Shown: positions 35,829 through 44,041 of the stretch, one piece after another
Position numbering within the stretch: the stretch's first letter is position 1
Layout: each line of letters begins with the position of its first letter
From: a virus
Length of the DNA stretch: 64,000 nucleotides
Virus record (IMG/VR): IMGVR_UViG_3300006846_000001
Span: 1 to 64,000 of that record
Strand: one strand, 5' to 3'
Translations under genes and position numbers: made by a program
Notes under the pieces: model-generated
Database searches by the model: none
What the model was told of the DNA's origin: nothing
The model's input: the letters and a program-made list of their open reading frames with translations, nothing else

Positions 35829-36889
35829 GCCTTGCCCCGTTCTTGGGCAAGGTGCAGGGCGGTGATGACCTCGTCGTAGTACACGCCCTGCTCGTTGAGG
35901 CGGCAGCGCACGATGTGGTCCAGGGGGGTGATGGCCACCTGGTCGAGGAAGGCGCAGCCGCCCTGGCCGTCAGGGTGCACGTCGGTGAGGAGGATGTAGG
36001 CGTCGCGGTGGCGGCCGCCCTCGCCCTGGCGGTCGCGCCACTGCTGCGCCTCGTTCTCATCGAGGGCCAGCACGAACCATCGCTCGCGGGCGACGGGCAC
36101 AGCGCTGCCCGTGCGGGTGACCTCGGGCGCCGGGTCGACGGCTTGGGTGACGACGCGGCCACCAGCGGGGCCGGGCACGGCGTCGACTGACACGCCACGG
36201 ATCCGGCCCTCGGTGATCACCGTCGGCTCAGGCCGGACCTCCGGAGGCAGGGACACGGGCGACTCGTCGAGGCCGGTGAAGAGTGCGGCGCGGCCGGCCT
36301 GGCCCTCATGGCGCGGATCAGGGGTCGTGGTCGCCGGGAGGTATTCCATGCCAGCCGGCTCAGCCGGTGGGTGCTCGTTGTGGCAGCCGGCCGCTGCTGC
36401 GGTGTCCGCCGCGGCCACGTCGGCCAGCACGTCGGCAGCGGACCCATCATGGGGCACCGCGCCGAGGACGGGCTGGGCCTGCGGCCCATCAACCTCGGTC
36501 AGGCACTGGTAGCACAGGTGAGGGAGGGGTTCGATTCCTCGCTGTGGGTAGTGGTTGCAGCGGGAGCAGGCGGTGTGGCCCCAGCCCAGATTGACCGGAG
36601 AGTCAGCCGCAGGGGTGGCCGGCTCGGGCTCGACGATGATGCGGGCAGCGGCGCCCGCGAGGACCTGGGCCGCGTCGGCACCGTCAGGTACCGGCACACG
36701 GATGACGGGCGGGGGCTTGACAGCGGCCGGGGCCGGCTCAGCGGGCGGCTCGGGGAGGTCCTTCGCCCGGGGGGCGACGGCGGCGCCGCACAGGCAGGGG
36801 GTGGAGGCGGGCGGCTCGGTGCGGGGCGGGGTGTCCCACACGTGGAAGCGGCGGCCGGGGGTCAGCCAGCCGCACGTGATGAGGGTCAT
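35825..36889 (-). CDS. Large protein with N-terminal CxC and central zinc site
   Basis: 354 aa from ATG 36889 (ATGA overlap). CLCGAAV at about 32, long Pro/Ala/Glu linker, CSRCNHYPQRG...CYQC (zinc), second Ala-rich linker, then a C-terminal domain (RERWFVLALDENEAQQWRDR, YILLTDVHPDG, VRCRLNEQGVYYDEVITALH). Multi-domain, unassigned. Confidence 0.65.
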   Translation of the reverse strand: MTLITCGWLTPGRRFHVWDTPPRTEPPASTPCLCGAAVAPRAKDLPEPPAEPAPAAVKPPPVIRVPVPDGADAAQVLAGAAARIIVEPEPATPAADSPVNLGWGHTACSRCNHYPQRGIEPLPHLCYQCLTEVDGPQAQPVLGAVPHDGSAADVLADVAAADTAAAAGCHNEHPPAEPAGMEYLPATTTPDPRHEGQAGRAALFTGLDESPVSLPPEVRPEPTVITEGRIRGVSVDAVPGPAGGRVVTQAVDPAPEVTRTGSAVPVARERWFVLALDENEAQQWRDRQGEGGRHRDAYILLTDVHPDGQGGCAFLDQVAITPLDHIVRCRLNEQGVYYDEVITALHLAQERGKA

Positions 36890-37056
36890 CGTGGGGTCTT
36901 TCTCTTGGGGCGGGGCTTGCGCTTGGGCTTCGTGTCGCGGCGTTTGCCGGTGGGGCGGCCGGCCGGGCCACCGTCTGATGACAGGTGGGGGCCGTGGTCG
37001 GGGTCGCGTTTGGGGTCCCACAGGATGTCGTGGTTGATGGATGACCGGCGGGCCAT
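36886..37056 (-). CDS. Small basic protein
   Basis: 56 aa from ATG 37056 (TGATG). Strongly basic C-terminal half (KRRDTKPKRKPRPKRKTPR). Likely nucleic-acid binding or a short adaptor. Coupled to the RHH gene. Confidence 0.6.
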   Translation of the reverse strand: MARRSSINHDILWDPKRDPDHGPHLSSDGGPAGRPTGKRRDTKPKRKPRPKRKTPR

Positions 37057-37517
37057 CAGTCCTCCCAGGGGACCAGCTTCACCTCGAAGGGCGGGGCGAC
37101 GCCGGCGGCCTTGAGGGCGTCGCGGGCGAAGGCGTTCACGGCCATGCGGGTGGCGGCGGTCTGGGTGGGCGACTCGGCGTTGATGCGCCACTGGTGCATG
37201 GATGCGACCTGGCGATGTTGCACTGTGTGCACCGGGAGGCCCGGGCTCTTGGAGGCAGCGCGCTTGGACGGCGGACCGGGCCTGGGGGACGCCGTCCGGG
37301 AGCGGGGCTTAGCATCCGGCTCATCGAGCGGGATGGGAGTTGAGGGCCGCGGGGCGTCAGCGAGTTGCGCCTCCACGGCGGCGGCGATCCAGCCGTTGCG
37401 GGTGACCTTCGGGGCGCCCTCCGGTCGGCGCTCATTGGCGAGCTCGACGGCGGCCGTGATCCGGGCGGCCAGCCCGTCAGGGAGGCGCACGGAGATGGGC
37501 GCGGGCTGAGGTGCCAT
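37056..37517 (-). CDS. Ribbon-helix-helix protein
   Basis: 153 aa. Residues 7-52 (ISVRLPDGLAARITAAVELA, a Lys/Arg turn, NGWIAAAVEAQLA) fit the beta-alpha-alpha RHH fold. The C-terminal part has a conserved-looking QWRINAESPTQTAATRMAVN helix that may oligomerise. ATG 37517 lies 8 nt after a TAGTAT -10. A 12-bp inverted repeat flanks this promoter, so autoregulation is likely. Confidence 0.7.
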   Translation of the reverse strand: MAPQPAPISVRLPDGLAARITAAVELANERRPEGAPKVTRNGWIAAAVEAQLADAPRPSTPIPLDEPDAKPRSRTASPRPGPPSKRAASKSPGLPVHTVQHRQVASMHQWRINAESPTQTAATRMAVNAFARDALKAAGVAPPFEVKLVPWED

Positions 37518-37518
37518 A

Positions 37519-37564
37519 GGTAGTAATACTAACGGGGCGTGCCGGGGCGTGCAGTACTACTACC
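37519..37564 (-). promoter_or_regulatory. Promoter flanked by a 12-bp inverted repeat (RHH operator candidate)
   Basis: 37519-37530 and 37553-37564 are reverse complements at 11 of 12 positions, 22 bp apart. Between them lie CGTTAG (half of the CTAAC palindrome) and the -10 TAGTAT. The repeat is AT-richer (GGTAGTA / TACTACC) than anything nearby. Confidence 0.65.
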
Positions 37565-37865
37565 CGGGGACCTCACCGGCCGCCGTCCAGGCCCCGCGGT
37601 ACACCCAGGAGTGGCCGCAGGAGCAGTGCAGGCGGGGCAGCAGGAAGTCGGTGTCGGCGCTGCGGGCCAGCCACTCCACGTGGAGGGTGTCCTGGTCAGA
37701 GCCGGTCACGAGGGCGGACCATGCGACCTTGGCGACGACCTCGAAGATGACCTCGTTGTCACCGCTGTCGTCGCTCCCATGGCACCGCGGGCAGGTAATA
37801 CCACTGGTTGTGTCACAGGTCTCAGCCCGGGAATTCGGGGGACCTGCTGCCACCTCGGGGGTCAT
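37560..37865 (-). CDS. Zinc-ribbon protein
   Basis: 101 aa from ATG 37865 (ATGA overlap). CPRCHGSDD and LHCSCGHSW are the two halves of a zinc ribbon around 45 residues of beta structure. Ends at the inverted repeat near 37560. Confidence 0.65.
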   Translation of the reverse strand: MTPEVAAGPPNSRAETCDTTSGITCPRCHGSDDSGDNEVIFEVVAKVAWSALVTGSDQDTLHVEWLARSADTDFLLPRLHCSCGHSWVYRGAWTAAGEVPG

Positions 37866-38230
37866 GAGGCGCGGGTCCGTTGGTGCCGGCGCATGGCCAC
37901 GCCACCAGCCCGGAGGATGCGCCACACCCTCCCCTCTGACAGACCAAAGGCCACGGCGACCGTCTTGCACGTGGCCTGCTCGTCGGTCTCGTAAGCCTGG
38001 CAGATGGCCTCGTCGCGCTCGTCGCGGGGCACCGGGTGGGCCACGACGCCACGCAGCCGGTAGAGGGCCCGGCAGCGGTGACACGTCCACCGGTAGGCAG
38101 GTGGCTCATCAGGGCCGGGGCACCGGTCGAAGTGAGCTCCGCCCAGGCACGGCGTGCGCTCCAGGGAGTCGAGGACGTCCTCGAGGACGTCCCTGGTCAG
38201 GGCTGGGTTCGTGACGGTCGGGCTGCTCAC
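37862..38230 (-). CDS. Helix-turn-helix protein with zinc pair
   Basis: 122 aa, GTG start (GTGA overlap). CHRCRALYRL mid-protein, then DEAICQAYETDEQ, TCKTVAVAFGLSEGRVWRIL, a resolvase/homeodomain-like HTH, and a basic end. One of the few DNA-binding candidates for a regulator in this window. Confidence 0.65.
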   Translation of the reverse strand: MSSPTVTNPALTRDVLEDVLDSLERTPCLGGAHFDRCPGPDEPPAYRWTCHRCRALYRLRGVVAHPVPRDERDEAICQAYETDEQATCKTVAVAFGLSEGRVWRILRAGGVAMRRHQRTRAS

Positions 38231-38466
38231 TGGCCGGTCTCATCCAGAGGTACGGCCAGGCCGTCACCCTGGTTGTAGCGGGTGGTGTGGTGCCGGATGG
38301 ACTCCAGCTCGCGGGCCAGGCGCGCCCACCGGATGGCCAGGCCGTTTGCGATCTCACCTCGGGGCCGGCCGGCGTGCGCGTCACGGGCGGCAGCCCACCG
38401 GGCCGCCGCAGCGCGGGCAGACGCGATGGCCTCGGCGTGGGCGTCCTCGTCCAGCTCAGCGGGCAC
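38227..38466 (-). CDS. Hypothetical helical protein
   Basis: 79 aa from GTG 38466, overlapping the previous stop; GTG/ATG-type starts up to 38520 are possible. Ala/Arg helix (AEAIASARAAAARWAAARDA). Unassigned. Confidence 0.5.
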   Translation of the reverse strand: MPAELDEDAHAEAIASARAAAARWAAARDAHAGRPRGEIANGLAIRWARLARELESIRHHTTRYNQGDGLAVPLDETGQ

Positions 38467-38692
38467 GGTCGCCGTCCACGGTCCCGCGGGTCGAGGTGTG
38501 CCGGCCCGTCGACCCGCCACCCCCGAGGGTGGGGCCGTCCTCTTTGCCGGGGTTGTCGTAGAGGGGCACCGGCGTGGAACGGACGGGCGGGGGGCCGGAG
38601 AGGATGCGATCGGCGGCGGCAGCGTCGAAGCCGGAGTCGAGGATCATCTGGCGGACGAGGTCGGGGGTGTCGTCAGGATCGTTGCGGGGCAC
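38456..38692 (-). CDS. Small acidic protein
   Basis: 78 aa, GTG start with a strong AGGAGG 5 nt upstream, one of the clearest ribosome sites in the window. Asp/Pro-rich N-terminus with a short helix (DLVRQMILDSGFDAAAADRI), Gly/Ser end. Confidence 0.6.
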   Translation of the reverse strand: MPRNDPDDTPDLVRQMILDSGFDAAAADRILSGPPPVRSTPVPLYDNPGKEDGPTLGGGGSTGRHTSTRGTVDGDRAR

Positions 38693-38704
38693 GGTTCCTC
38701 CTGG

Positions 38705-39487
38705 TCAGGTGGGCTGGTCGCCCGGGTCAGGTGGGCGCTGGTCCGCCTCGTCGATGACGTCCACGTCGATGATCTGGTCCTCGGTGACGCCCGCGGCGGA
38801 GAGTTGGGTGAGGGCCTCAGTCTTGCGGCGGTGCAGGGCGATGAGGGCGTCGTTGATCTCGTCGACGGGGTCGGTGCCCAGATCGAGCTCGTCGAGGTCG
38901 GCTCCGCCGTTGAGGTCGATGTCGATGCGGGTGTGGTGGCCCCAGCGGGTGGGGAAGCGGCGTTCCATGCGCCACTGGATGGCCTGGCGGTCGGGGAGGG
39001 TGTGGGTGGTCTTGACGGAGCGTTCGATGACGTCGTAGATGGGTTCGCCGTCGGGGCCGCGGATGATGTTGCCGGCGGCGTTGCGGCGGGCTTCGACCTT
39101 CTCGGTGGTGGTGGTTTGGGGGATGCCGCCGAGGGCGAGGCGGGCGAGTAGTTGCAGGTCACGGGCCTCCGCCTCGGCCAGCGCGGAGCGGAGAGAGAGT
39201 GAGAATTCGCGGGCTAGGCGTTGGGCTTTGCGGAGCTTGGAGGGGCGAGTCCCTTCGAGGACGAGGCGGTGGGCGCGGGCGCCTTCGCGGAGCCAACCTT
39301 GCACGACCATGCGGTCGACTTGGACGAGGTTCGCGGCCGTCTCGAGGTAGTTGCCGCCGCGGACGTAGCGGACGATGGCATCAGCCACGGTGACGGGGGC
39401 GCCGGTTTGGGGGTTGTATTCGTGGACTTCGTCGAGGCGGGTGGGGCGACCGGCGGGTTGTCCAGTGGGCGGTCGTCCGGTGGTCAT
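38705..39487 (-). CDS. Small-terminase-like HTH protein
   Basis: 260 aa. RGGNYLETAANLVQVDRMVV, then QGWLREGARAHR is the N-terminal HTH of phage terminase small subunits. The following helix (SLSLRSALAEAEARDLQLL) and WRMERRFPTRWG are also typical of that family. It lies 24 kb upstream of terL, unusual for TerS, so it could be a regulator of similar fold. Possible promoter: TATACA, 8 nt before the ATG. Confidence 0.65.
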   Translation of the reverse strand: MTTGRPPTGQPAGRPTRLDEVHEYNPQTGAPVTVADAIVRYVRGGNYLETAANLVQVDRMVVQGWLREGARAHRLVLEGTRPSKLRKAQRLAREFSLSLRSALAEAEARDLQLLARLALGGIPQTTTTEKVEARRNAAGNIIRGPDGEPIYDVIERSVKTTHTLPDRQAIQWRMERRFPTRWGHHTRIDIDLNGGADLDELDLGTDPVDEINDALIALHRRKTEALTQLSAAGVTEDQIIDVDVIDEADQRPPDPGDQPT

Positions 39488-39511
39488 GGTGGGACTGTAT
39501 ACAGGTGGGGG

Positions 39512-39856
39512 TTAGGTGGTGGCGGGGGTCGGCGGTGGTGACTGGTCCCTGAGATGCTCGATCTCGTCGACCAGCGCCTGGATGGTCTGGGCGTCGCGGG
39601 ACCGCTCGTCACCCACGAGGTGCCCGGCCAGCTTCTCGGCACGCACCAGGAGGTCGTCGTGAGCGGGGCGGGCAGGCAGCAGAGCCACGAGGTCGGAGCT
39701 GATCGTGCGGATGCGGTAGGCGGCGTCGCCCATCACGGCCGATGTGTGACCGCTGGCAGGGACAGCGTCCAGTTCGTCGGCAGTGCGGCGCAGCTCAGCG
39801 ACCAGTTCCCGGATCTGCTCTCGGGTGGGGCCGGGTACCGGCTGGTCGACGCTCAC
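39512..39856 (-). CDS. Hypothetical helical protein
   Basis: 114 aa, GTG start (GTGA overlap). All-helical (REQIRELVAELRRTADELD, HDDLLVRAEKLAGHLVG). No motif. Confidence 0.6.
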   Translation of the reverse strand: MSVDQPVPGPTREQIRELVAELRRTADELDAVPASGHTSAVMGDAAYRIRTISSDLVALLPARPAHDDLLVRAEKLAGHLVGDERSRDAQTIQALVDEIEHLRDQSPPPTPATT

Positions 39857-40011
39857 CGGTTGTTCCCGAAGATGCCAGCGAACAGGCGACGCATGGAGCC
39901 GACCATTACCAGCGTCAGGCGACAGGTCTCGCAGGCTCGGGCAGCACCGAAGCCGTGCGGGCAGCGGCCAGCGAGCGTCTCGTCCAGCGCATCCGGCTCA
40001 GGACTGGCCAT
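39853..40011 (-). CDS. Short Cys/His protein (52 aa)
   Basis: A short frame read directly: starts MASPEPDALDETLAG, contains RCPHGFGAARACETCRLT (zinc-type C-H-C-C), ends with a basic helix (SMRRLFAGIFGNNR). Tightly packed between neighbours (GTGA at its 3' end). Confidence 0.55.
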   Translation of the reverse strand: MASPEPDALDETLAGRCPHGFGAARACETCRLTLVMVGSMRRLFAGIFGNNR

Positions 40012-40111
40012 CGCCGGCCACCTCCGTCAGCTGGTCGATCATGTCGGCCCACGACTCGTACATGCTGACCTCGGCGGCGATCGCCTCTTCCCAGTCACTC
40101 ATGGTGGCCAT
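39998..40111 (-). CDS. Short acidic protein (37 aa)
   Basis: A short frame read directly: MATMSDWEEAIAAEVSMYES, then an acidic helix. ATG 40111 shares its A with the previous stop (TGATG); the stop overlaps the next start region. Helical, two-heptad size. Confidence 0.5.
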   Translation of the reverse strand: MATMSDWEEAIAAEVSMYESWADMIDQLTEVAGDGQS

Positions 40112-40635
40112 CACGGCTCCGTTGGTCGGGTGTAGAGGATCGAGTAGCGGTACCGGTCGCAGAGGCACCGCTCACCGTCAACGAGGCGGGTGCACGCCCC
40201 GGCATTGGTGGGGCCGGCGTGGGAGTCGCGGCGGCATTTGCAGCGCGAGCACGGCAGGGCCGGGTGGTCGTGGGGGACCTCAACGGCGGGGTCCAGGAGT
40301 AGGGACCCGTCAGGGCGGCGGGTCAGGATGAAGCGTTGACCGTGCTCCAACCCGAGGCGGGCCACGTTGATGCGGGCCTGAGCGTCGACGCGCACGAGGC
40401 GACTCAAGTCGCCGGCGTCGATGAGGTCGGGGAGTGCCAGGGGATCGGGGGGCTGCGGCGGCGGGGTGATGGTGAAGCCCAGTTCCTCGAGTGCGGCGCA
40501 GCCGAGGCGGACGCCCTCGATGACGTCGCCGGTGCCCCAGGGTCGGCCCTCGCTGGCCTGGGGCAGCGTGTTGTGGAGGGCCGCCGCGATCACGTCGACG
40601 TGATCGGGGTGGGCGATGGGCGGGGTGGTGGTCAT
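40111..40635 (-). CDS. Protein with C-terminal Cys-rich zinc module
   Basis: 174 aa from ATG 40635 (TGATG). N-terminal helical part (DHVDVIAAALHNTL), middle LSRLVRVDAQARINVARLG, C-terminus CSRCKCRRDSHAG...CTRLVDGERCLCDRYRY, a probable two-zinc module. Confidence 0.6.
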   Translation of the reverse strand: MTTTPPIAHPDHVDVIAAALHNTLPQASEGRPWGTGDVIEGVRLGCAALEELGFTITPPPQPPDPLALPDLIDAGDLSRLVRVDAQARINVARLGLEHGQRFILTRRPDGSLLLDPAVEVPHDHPALPCSRCKCRRDSHAGPTNAGACTRLVDGERCLCDRYRYSILYTRPTEP

Positions 40636-41339
40636 CAGTCTCCCAGGATGCAGGCGTCGCCGCGGGTGTGATGGTCGGGGGTGCACGCCAGGCACGACGA
40701 GTAGGCGGGGTCCGACCACTGGGGTTCGGCCGTGACCACGAGGTCGGCGACCCCGACGAGGAGGCGGTTGGCGATGCGCTCCTGGAGCGGTCCCCAGAAC
40801 GACTCCCACGCGGGCGGGGCCAGCATGTGGGCGGGCACGTTCTCGATGAGGACGCCGCCCTCGCCGGGGGCGTTCCAGCGGTGCGACATGGTGACGCGGC
40901 AGTACCGGGGGACCGGCGGGTTCGCCTCATGGAGGCGATCGATCTCAGCGGCGAGGAGGGCGCCAGCGCGGGCCAGGTTCACGACGGGATCGACGTCGGG
41001 GCGCCACGTGTCGGTACCCCACGGCCAGCGGTCCGGGGCCTTGAGCTTCCCATCGCTGGTGCGGCCGCACACGTAGCCCAGGCGGTCCGGTTCCTCCTCA
41101 TCGAGGATGGCCTGCATCCTGGCGGCCTCGCCTCGGTCGTTCAGGCGGTCGACGGTCTCGGGGCCTCGGACGGTGAACCACCACTCAGCGTCGGTGAGCG
41201 CGCGGGCCACGGCGATGAGGGCCTGGGCAGCGGACAGGTACTCGCTGCGATGCTCGATGGGGGCACCGGAGGGCGTGGCGTGGGAGGAGCGGTCCAGGCC
41301 CTTGCGGCGCTGCTCCCAGATGATGTCATGGCCCCTCAC
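40635..41339 (-). CDS. Hypothetical protein with RyR-like helical core and C-terminal zinc
   Basis: 234 aa from GTG 41339. N-terminus RGHDIIWEQRRKGLDRSSHA, helical EYLSAAQALIAVARALTDAE, then a large alpha/beta domain; ends CLACTPDHHTRGDACIL (zinc). Helical ALLAAEIDRLH near residue 140 is a common actinophage pattern (NLARAGALLAAEIDRL). Function unknown. Confidence 0.55.
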   Translation of the reverse strand: MRGHDIIWEQRRKGLDRSSHATPSGAPIEHRSEYLSAAQALIAVARALTDAEWWFTVRGPETVDRLNDRGEAARMQAILDEEEPDRLGYVCGRTSDGKLKAPDRWPWGTDTWRPDVDPVVNLARAGALLAAEIDRLHEANPPVPRYCRVTMSHRWNAPGEGGVLIENVPAHMLAPPAWESFWGPLQERIANRLLVGVADLVVTAEPQWSDPAYSSCLACTPDHHTRGDACILGD

Positions 41340-41440
41340 GGCCGGCGCCGCTTGAAGGGGTCCCAGATGCCCAGGAACCCGGCCAGGCACGCCACCCACA
41401 CGACGGCGGCGATGCCGATGATCACCTCGTCGGGGATCAC
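41336..41440 (-). CDS. Short single-span membrane protein (34 aa)
   Basis: A short frame read directly: GTG 41440 (GTGA with the previous gene), hydrophobic IGIAAVVWVACLAGFLGIW, basic end PFKRRRP, stop overlapping the next start. Classic phage micro-membrane protein. Confidence 0.55.
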   Translation of the reverse strand: MIPDEVIIGIAAVVWVACLAGFLGIWDPFKRRRP

Positions 41441-41913
41441 TGGCGGCCCAGCTCCTCGTCGATGATCCGGGCGGCCGCCTCGACCTCATCGCGGGGACCG
41501 GTGATGGTCGCCGTGACGGTGCGGGTCTGGGCCGGGGGGCGGGGACGCAGGGTCCGCAGGACGGTGAGGGCGGCCCTGACGCGCTGCTGGGCGATGGGCA
41601 GATGGTGCATCCCCGCGTCCGTGGTGGGGTCCAGGGCCTTGAGGGCGCCGTGGGCATCGAGCAGCTCAGCGATCGCGGCGTGGCACGCACCAAGGTCCGT
41701 CCTCACCCGTTCCTCATTGAGGCGGGACCGGTTGAGGCCGTGGGAGAGGCGGCGGTGGGAGGCGGCGAGGTGGGCGACGTCGCGGTTGGCGCGCAGGTCC
41801 ATGGGGTCGCCCAGGTTGGATGCCAGGTTGAGGAAGGCCCGCTGGGCGGCGGCCTCGACTTCCTCGTCGGTCATCACGTCCGGGTCGGGGGCGGGTGTGG
41901 TTGGGTCAGCCAT
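41437..41913 (-). CDS. Coiled-coil protein, leaderless
   Basis: 158 aa, ATG 41913, 8 nt after the -10 of the 41925 palindrome. Helical throughout (SHRRLSHGLNRSRLNEERVR) with an alpha/beta end (TRTVTATITGPRDEVEAAAR). First gene of a seven-gene unit to 39512. Confidence 0.65.
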   Translation of the reverse strand: MADPTTPAPDPDVMTDEEVEAAAQRAFLNLASNLGDPMDLRANRDVAHLAASHRRLSHGLNRSRLNEERVRTDLGACHAAIAELLDAHGALKALDPTTDAGMHHLPIAQQRVRAALTVLRTLRPRPPAQTRTVTATITGPRDEVEAAARIIDEELGRQ

Positions 41914-41924
41914 ACCCGGCGACC

Positions 41925-41938
41925 CTAACCGGGGTTAG
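41925..41938 (-). promoter_or_regulatory. CTAAC palindrome-promoter (variant centre)
   Basis: CTAACCCCGGTTAG on the minus strand. TCGACA, 18 bp, TAGGGT, 8 nt to ATG 41913. Carries the TAA stop of the preceding gene. Confidence 0.82.
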
Positions 41939-42198
41939 CGGGCGGTGTCGAGGGGTTGCACCCACCATGTGATGAGGGCGGGGTTGGCGTTGAGGGGAAG
42001 GATGTAGCGGCGCATGCCCTCTTGGATGCGCGCCAGGTGGTCCGGCCCGTTGGGGCCGACGAGGAGGGTGGCCATCGATTCGGTGCCGTGGAACACGGCG
42101 GTGGCGGGGTCGTCGTAGCCATCCACCGGGCAGGACGCGTGGAGGAGGAAGCGGGCCTGGTCCGGGCGAGAGCAGAGGTCTCTGGAGGAGTCAGGCAC
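41935..42198 (-). CDS. Small protein ending in the palindrome
   Basis: 87 aa from ATG 42198. Beta-rich (ARFLLHASCPVDGYDDPATA, MATLLVGPNGPDHLARI). The TAA stop is in the palindrome. Last gene of the 12-gene unit from 48354. Confidence 0.6.
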   Translation of the reverse strand: MPDSSRDLCSRPDQARFLLHASCPVDGYDDPATAVFHGTESMATLLVGPNGPDHLARIQEGMRRYILPLNANPALITWWVQPLDTAR

Positions 42199-42523
42199 CG
42201 GTGGTGCGCTCCTCGATGATGGCCCGGCGGCGTGCGAGCTCGGCCCGGCCGGCGTCCGTGAGGCGCCACGGCAGGGCTTGGCCGTGGCCCCACATCGGGG
42301 GGTGGAACTTCTCGGCCAGGCCCTGGGCCTTGAGGCGGCGTAGGCCCTTGTCGGCCCACCCGGCGAGGACTGAGCGGGCGACGTCGGGGGCGCGGTCGGT
42401 CATGTGCTGGCAGAACGCTGACACGATGCCGGTGGTGGTGGCCCACCCGTCGTGGAGGTTCTCTTGCCGTTCGATCTCCCAGAGGAGCCAGCGGGCCGCC
42501 TTGTGCGGGCCACGGGCGCTCAC
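42191..42523 (-). CDS. Winged-helix-like protein
   Basis: 110 aa, GTG 42523 (GTGA overlap). Helices KAARWLLWEIERQENLHDG and GLRRLKAQGLAEKFHP, then a wing-like strand pair (ALPWRLTDAGRAELARR) give a winged-HTH pattern. Possible transcriptional regulator. Confidence 0.55.
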   Translation of the reverse strand: MSARGPHKAARWLLWEIERQENLHDGWATTTGIVSAFCQHMTDRAPDVARSVLAGWADKGLRRLKAQGLAEKFHPPMWGHGQALPWRLTDAGRAELARRRAIIEERTTGA

Positions 42524-43281
42524 GTGGCCGGGAGGGGGTAACCGGGCCGGGCGGGCCGGGGGTGGGTGCGGACCTCGAGGAAGACGGGCATCGTCGAGGA
42601 GGGGCGCCAGTCGGCGCCGTCGAGGCGCAGGTTGAGGCGCACCTCCTGCCCCGGCGTGAGGCCATCCAACCACCGGCCGGGCTGGCCGGCCAGCCCGGCC
42701 CGGCCGTCGTCTCGGATCACGGTCACACGCTCGGGGGTGGTGGCATCGAAGCGGCCCTGGATGACGTAGCGGGGCTGGAAGTCCGGGGGTTGGGCCTCGT
42801 CGAGGACGGTGACGGCCCAGTGGGTGGCGCCCGGTCGGGGCACGACGATGCCGGCCAGCTCCACCCACACCCGCGTCAGGTCCGGGGGGACGGTGAAGTT
42901 CACCGCGGGGTCCGGGACCGGGGTGCCGGGGAAGTGGCCCGTGACGCGCTCGTAGCCGATGAGTCCCTCACAGGGGCCGGCCACGCTGTGGTTGTACGCG
43001 GGGGGCTGGGCGAGGTAGGGGTCAGCGTCGGGGTGGCCGGCGCCGTCCCAGTCGAGGAGCTGCGCCGCGTCGATCTCGATATGAGCGTCGGGGGCGGCCG
43101 TGAGGAGGCGCACGAAGTCGGGCCAGTCCTCGGTGCCCATGATGAGCTGCCCGACCTTCGCTCCGTTGCGGTCGGCGTGTTGGGCGGCGTTGCCTACCCA
43201 GATGCCCACGTGGACGTGATCGCCCGGTACGTGCTGGCGTGCTCGGATGCGCCAGTGGCGGATCTGGTGCGGGGGTGTCAT
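42520..43281 (-). CDS. Hypothetical two-domain protein
   Basis: 253 aa from ATG 43281 (ATGA overlap). Residues 20-75 look like a small barrel (HVHVGIWVGNAAQHADRNGA ... DFVRLLTAAPDAHIEID). The rest is beta-rich (THWAVTVLDEAQ). No family recognised. Confidence 0.6.
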   Translation of the reverse strand: MTPPHQIRHWRIRARQHVPGDHVHVGIWVGNAAQHADRNGAKVGQLIMGTEDWPDFVRLLTAAPDAHIEIDAAQLLDWDGAGHPDADPYLAQPPAYNHSVAGPCEGLIGYERVTGHFPGTPVPDPAVNFTVPPDLTRVWVELAGIVVPRPGATHWAVTVLDEAQPPDFQPRYVIQGRFDATTPERVTVIRDDGRAGLAGQPGRWLDGLTPGQEVRLNLRLDGADWRPSSTMPVFLEVRTHPRPARPGYPLPAT

Positions 43282-43586
43282 GGGGTCACCTCAGGAGGGG
43301 AAGAGTCAGCGGAATGGGGGCGGGGCGGCGGAGGGCCCGGAGGGCGGGGCGGCCACGGAGGCGGGGGTGTGGGCGGGGTGCGCCTGTGCCGGGCCACCAG
43401 GTCCTCGGCGGCCTCCGTCAGGGCGTTGATGAGATACGCGAAGCCCATGCCCATGAGGAGCAGCACGAAGCACACGAAGGCCACGGCCTGCCAGGACAGC
43501 TCCGGTATGAAGACGCGGATCATGACGAGGGCGCCGGTGGCCACGCCCAGCCCGTAGTCGTACGGGTCGAACAGGGGCCGCTTCAC
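43278..43586 (-). CDS. Membrane protein with proline-rich tail
   Basis: 102 aa, GTG start (GTGA overlap). Two hydrophobic segments (GLGVATGALVMIRVFI, AVAFVCFVLLLMGMGFAYLI), then a basic stretch and a Pro-rich tail (PPTPPPPWPPRPPGPPPP), reminiscent of SH3-type partners. Confidence 0.6.
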   Translation of the reverse strand: MKRPLFDPYDYGLGVATGALVMIRVFIPELSWQAVAFVCFVLLLMGMGFAYLINALTEAAEDLVARHRRTPPTPPPPWPPRPPGPPPPRPHSADSSPPEVTP

Positions 43587-44041
43587 GGCGTGTCCAGGGT
43601 GCGGAGGCGCCCCGGGTCGTGGTGGACGGGCGCCAGGTTCTCGCTCGCCTCCAGGGGGCTGAGGCGGTCGAGGGCGTTGGGGGTGGCGCCGGCCGTCCAG
43701 TCCCGGATGCGCTGGTTGAAGACGAGGCGCCGGTCGTAGGCGTCGACCGCGGCGTTCGCCAGCGCTGGGCCGTGCTCGTCAGAGAAGGCCACAGCCTCCC
43801 GCCAGCTCTGGCAGCGGAGGGTCCTGGTGATCGTCGTGACCCGGTCGGCGATGAGGGGCAACTCCACGGTGACCTTCCACACCTGGAGGCCGTCCTCGTC
43901 GCCGTCGATGTCGAGCTCGGCGCTGATGGACAGCTCGTAGGGGCCGGCCAGGTTGGGGCGGTCAACGACGTACGTGGAGGTGAAGCGTTCCCACCGGAAG
44001 TTGGTGAGGGTCTCCTCGACGGTCGGGGCGGGGCTAGTCAT
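43583..44041 (-). CDS. Hypothetical beta-rich protein
   Basis: 152 aa from ATG 44041 (ATGA overlap). Strands YELSISAELDIDGDEDGLQV and WKVTVELPLIADRVTT, then helices. No motif recognised. Confidence 0.6.
   Translation of the reverse strand: MTSPAPTVEETLTNFRWERFTSTYVVDRPNLAGPYELSISAELDIDGDEDGLQVWKVTVELPLIADRVTTITRTLRCQSWREAVAFSDEHGPALANAAVDAYDRRLVFNQRIRDWTAGATPNALDRLSPLEASENLAPVHHDPGRLRTLDTP

Noticed and set aside
36527-36545. T-arm-like GGTTCGATTCC on the plus strand
   Set aside because: No acceptor, D-arm or anticodon arm matches around it, and it lies inside a minus-strand coding region.
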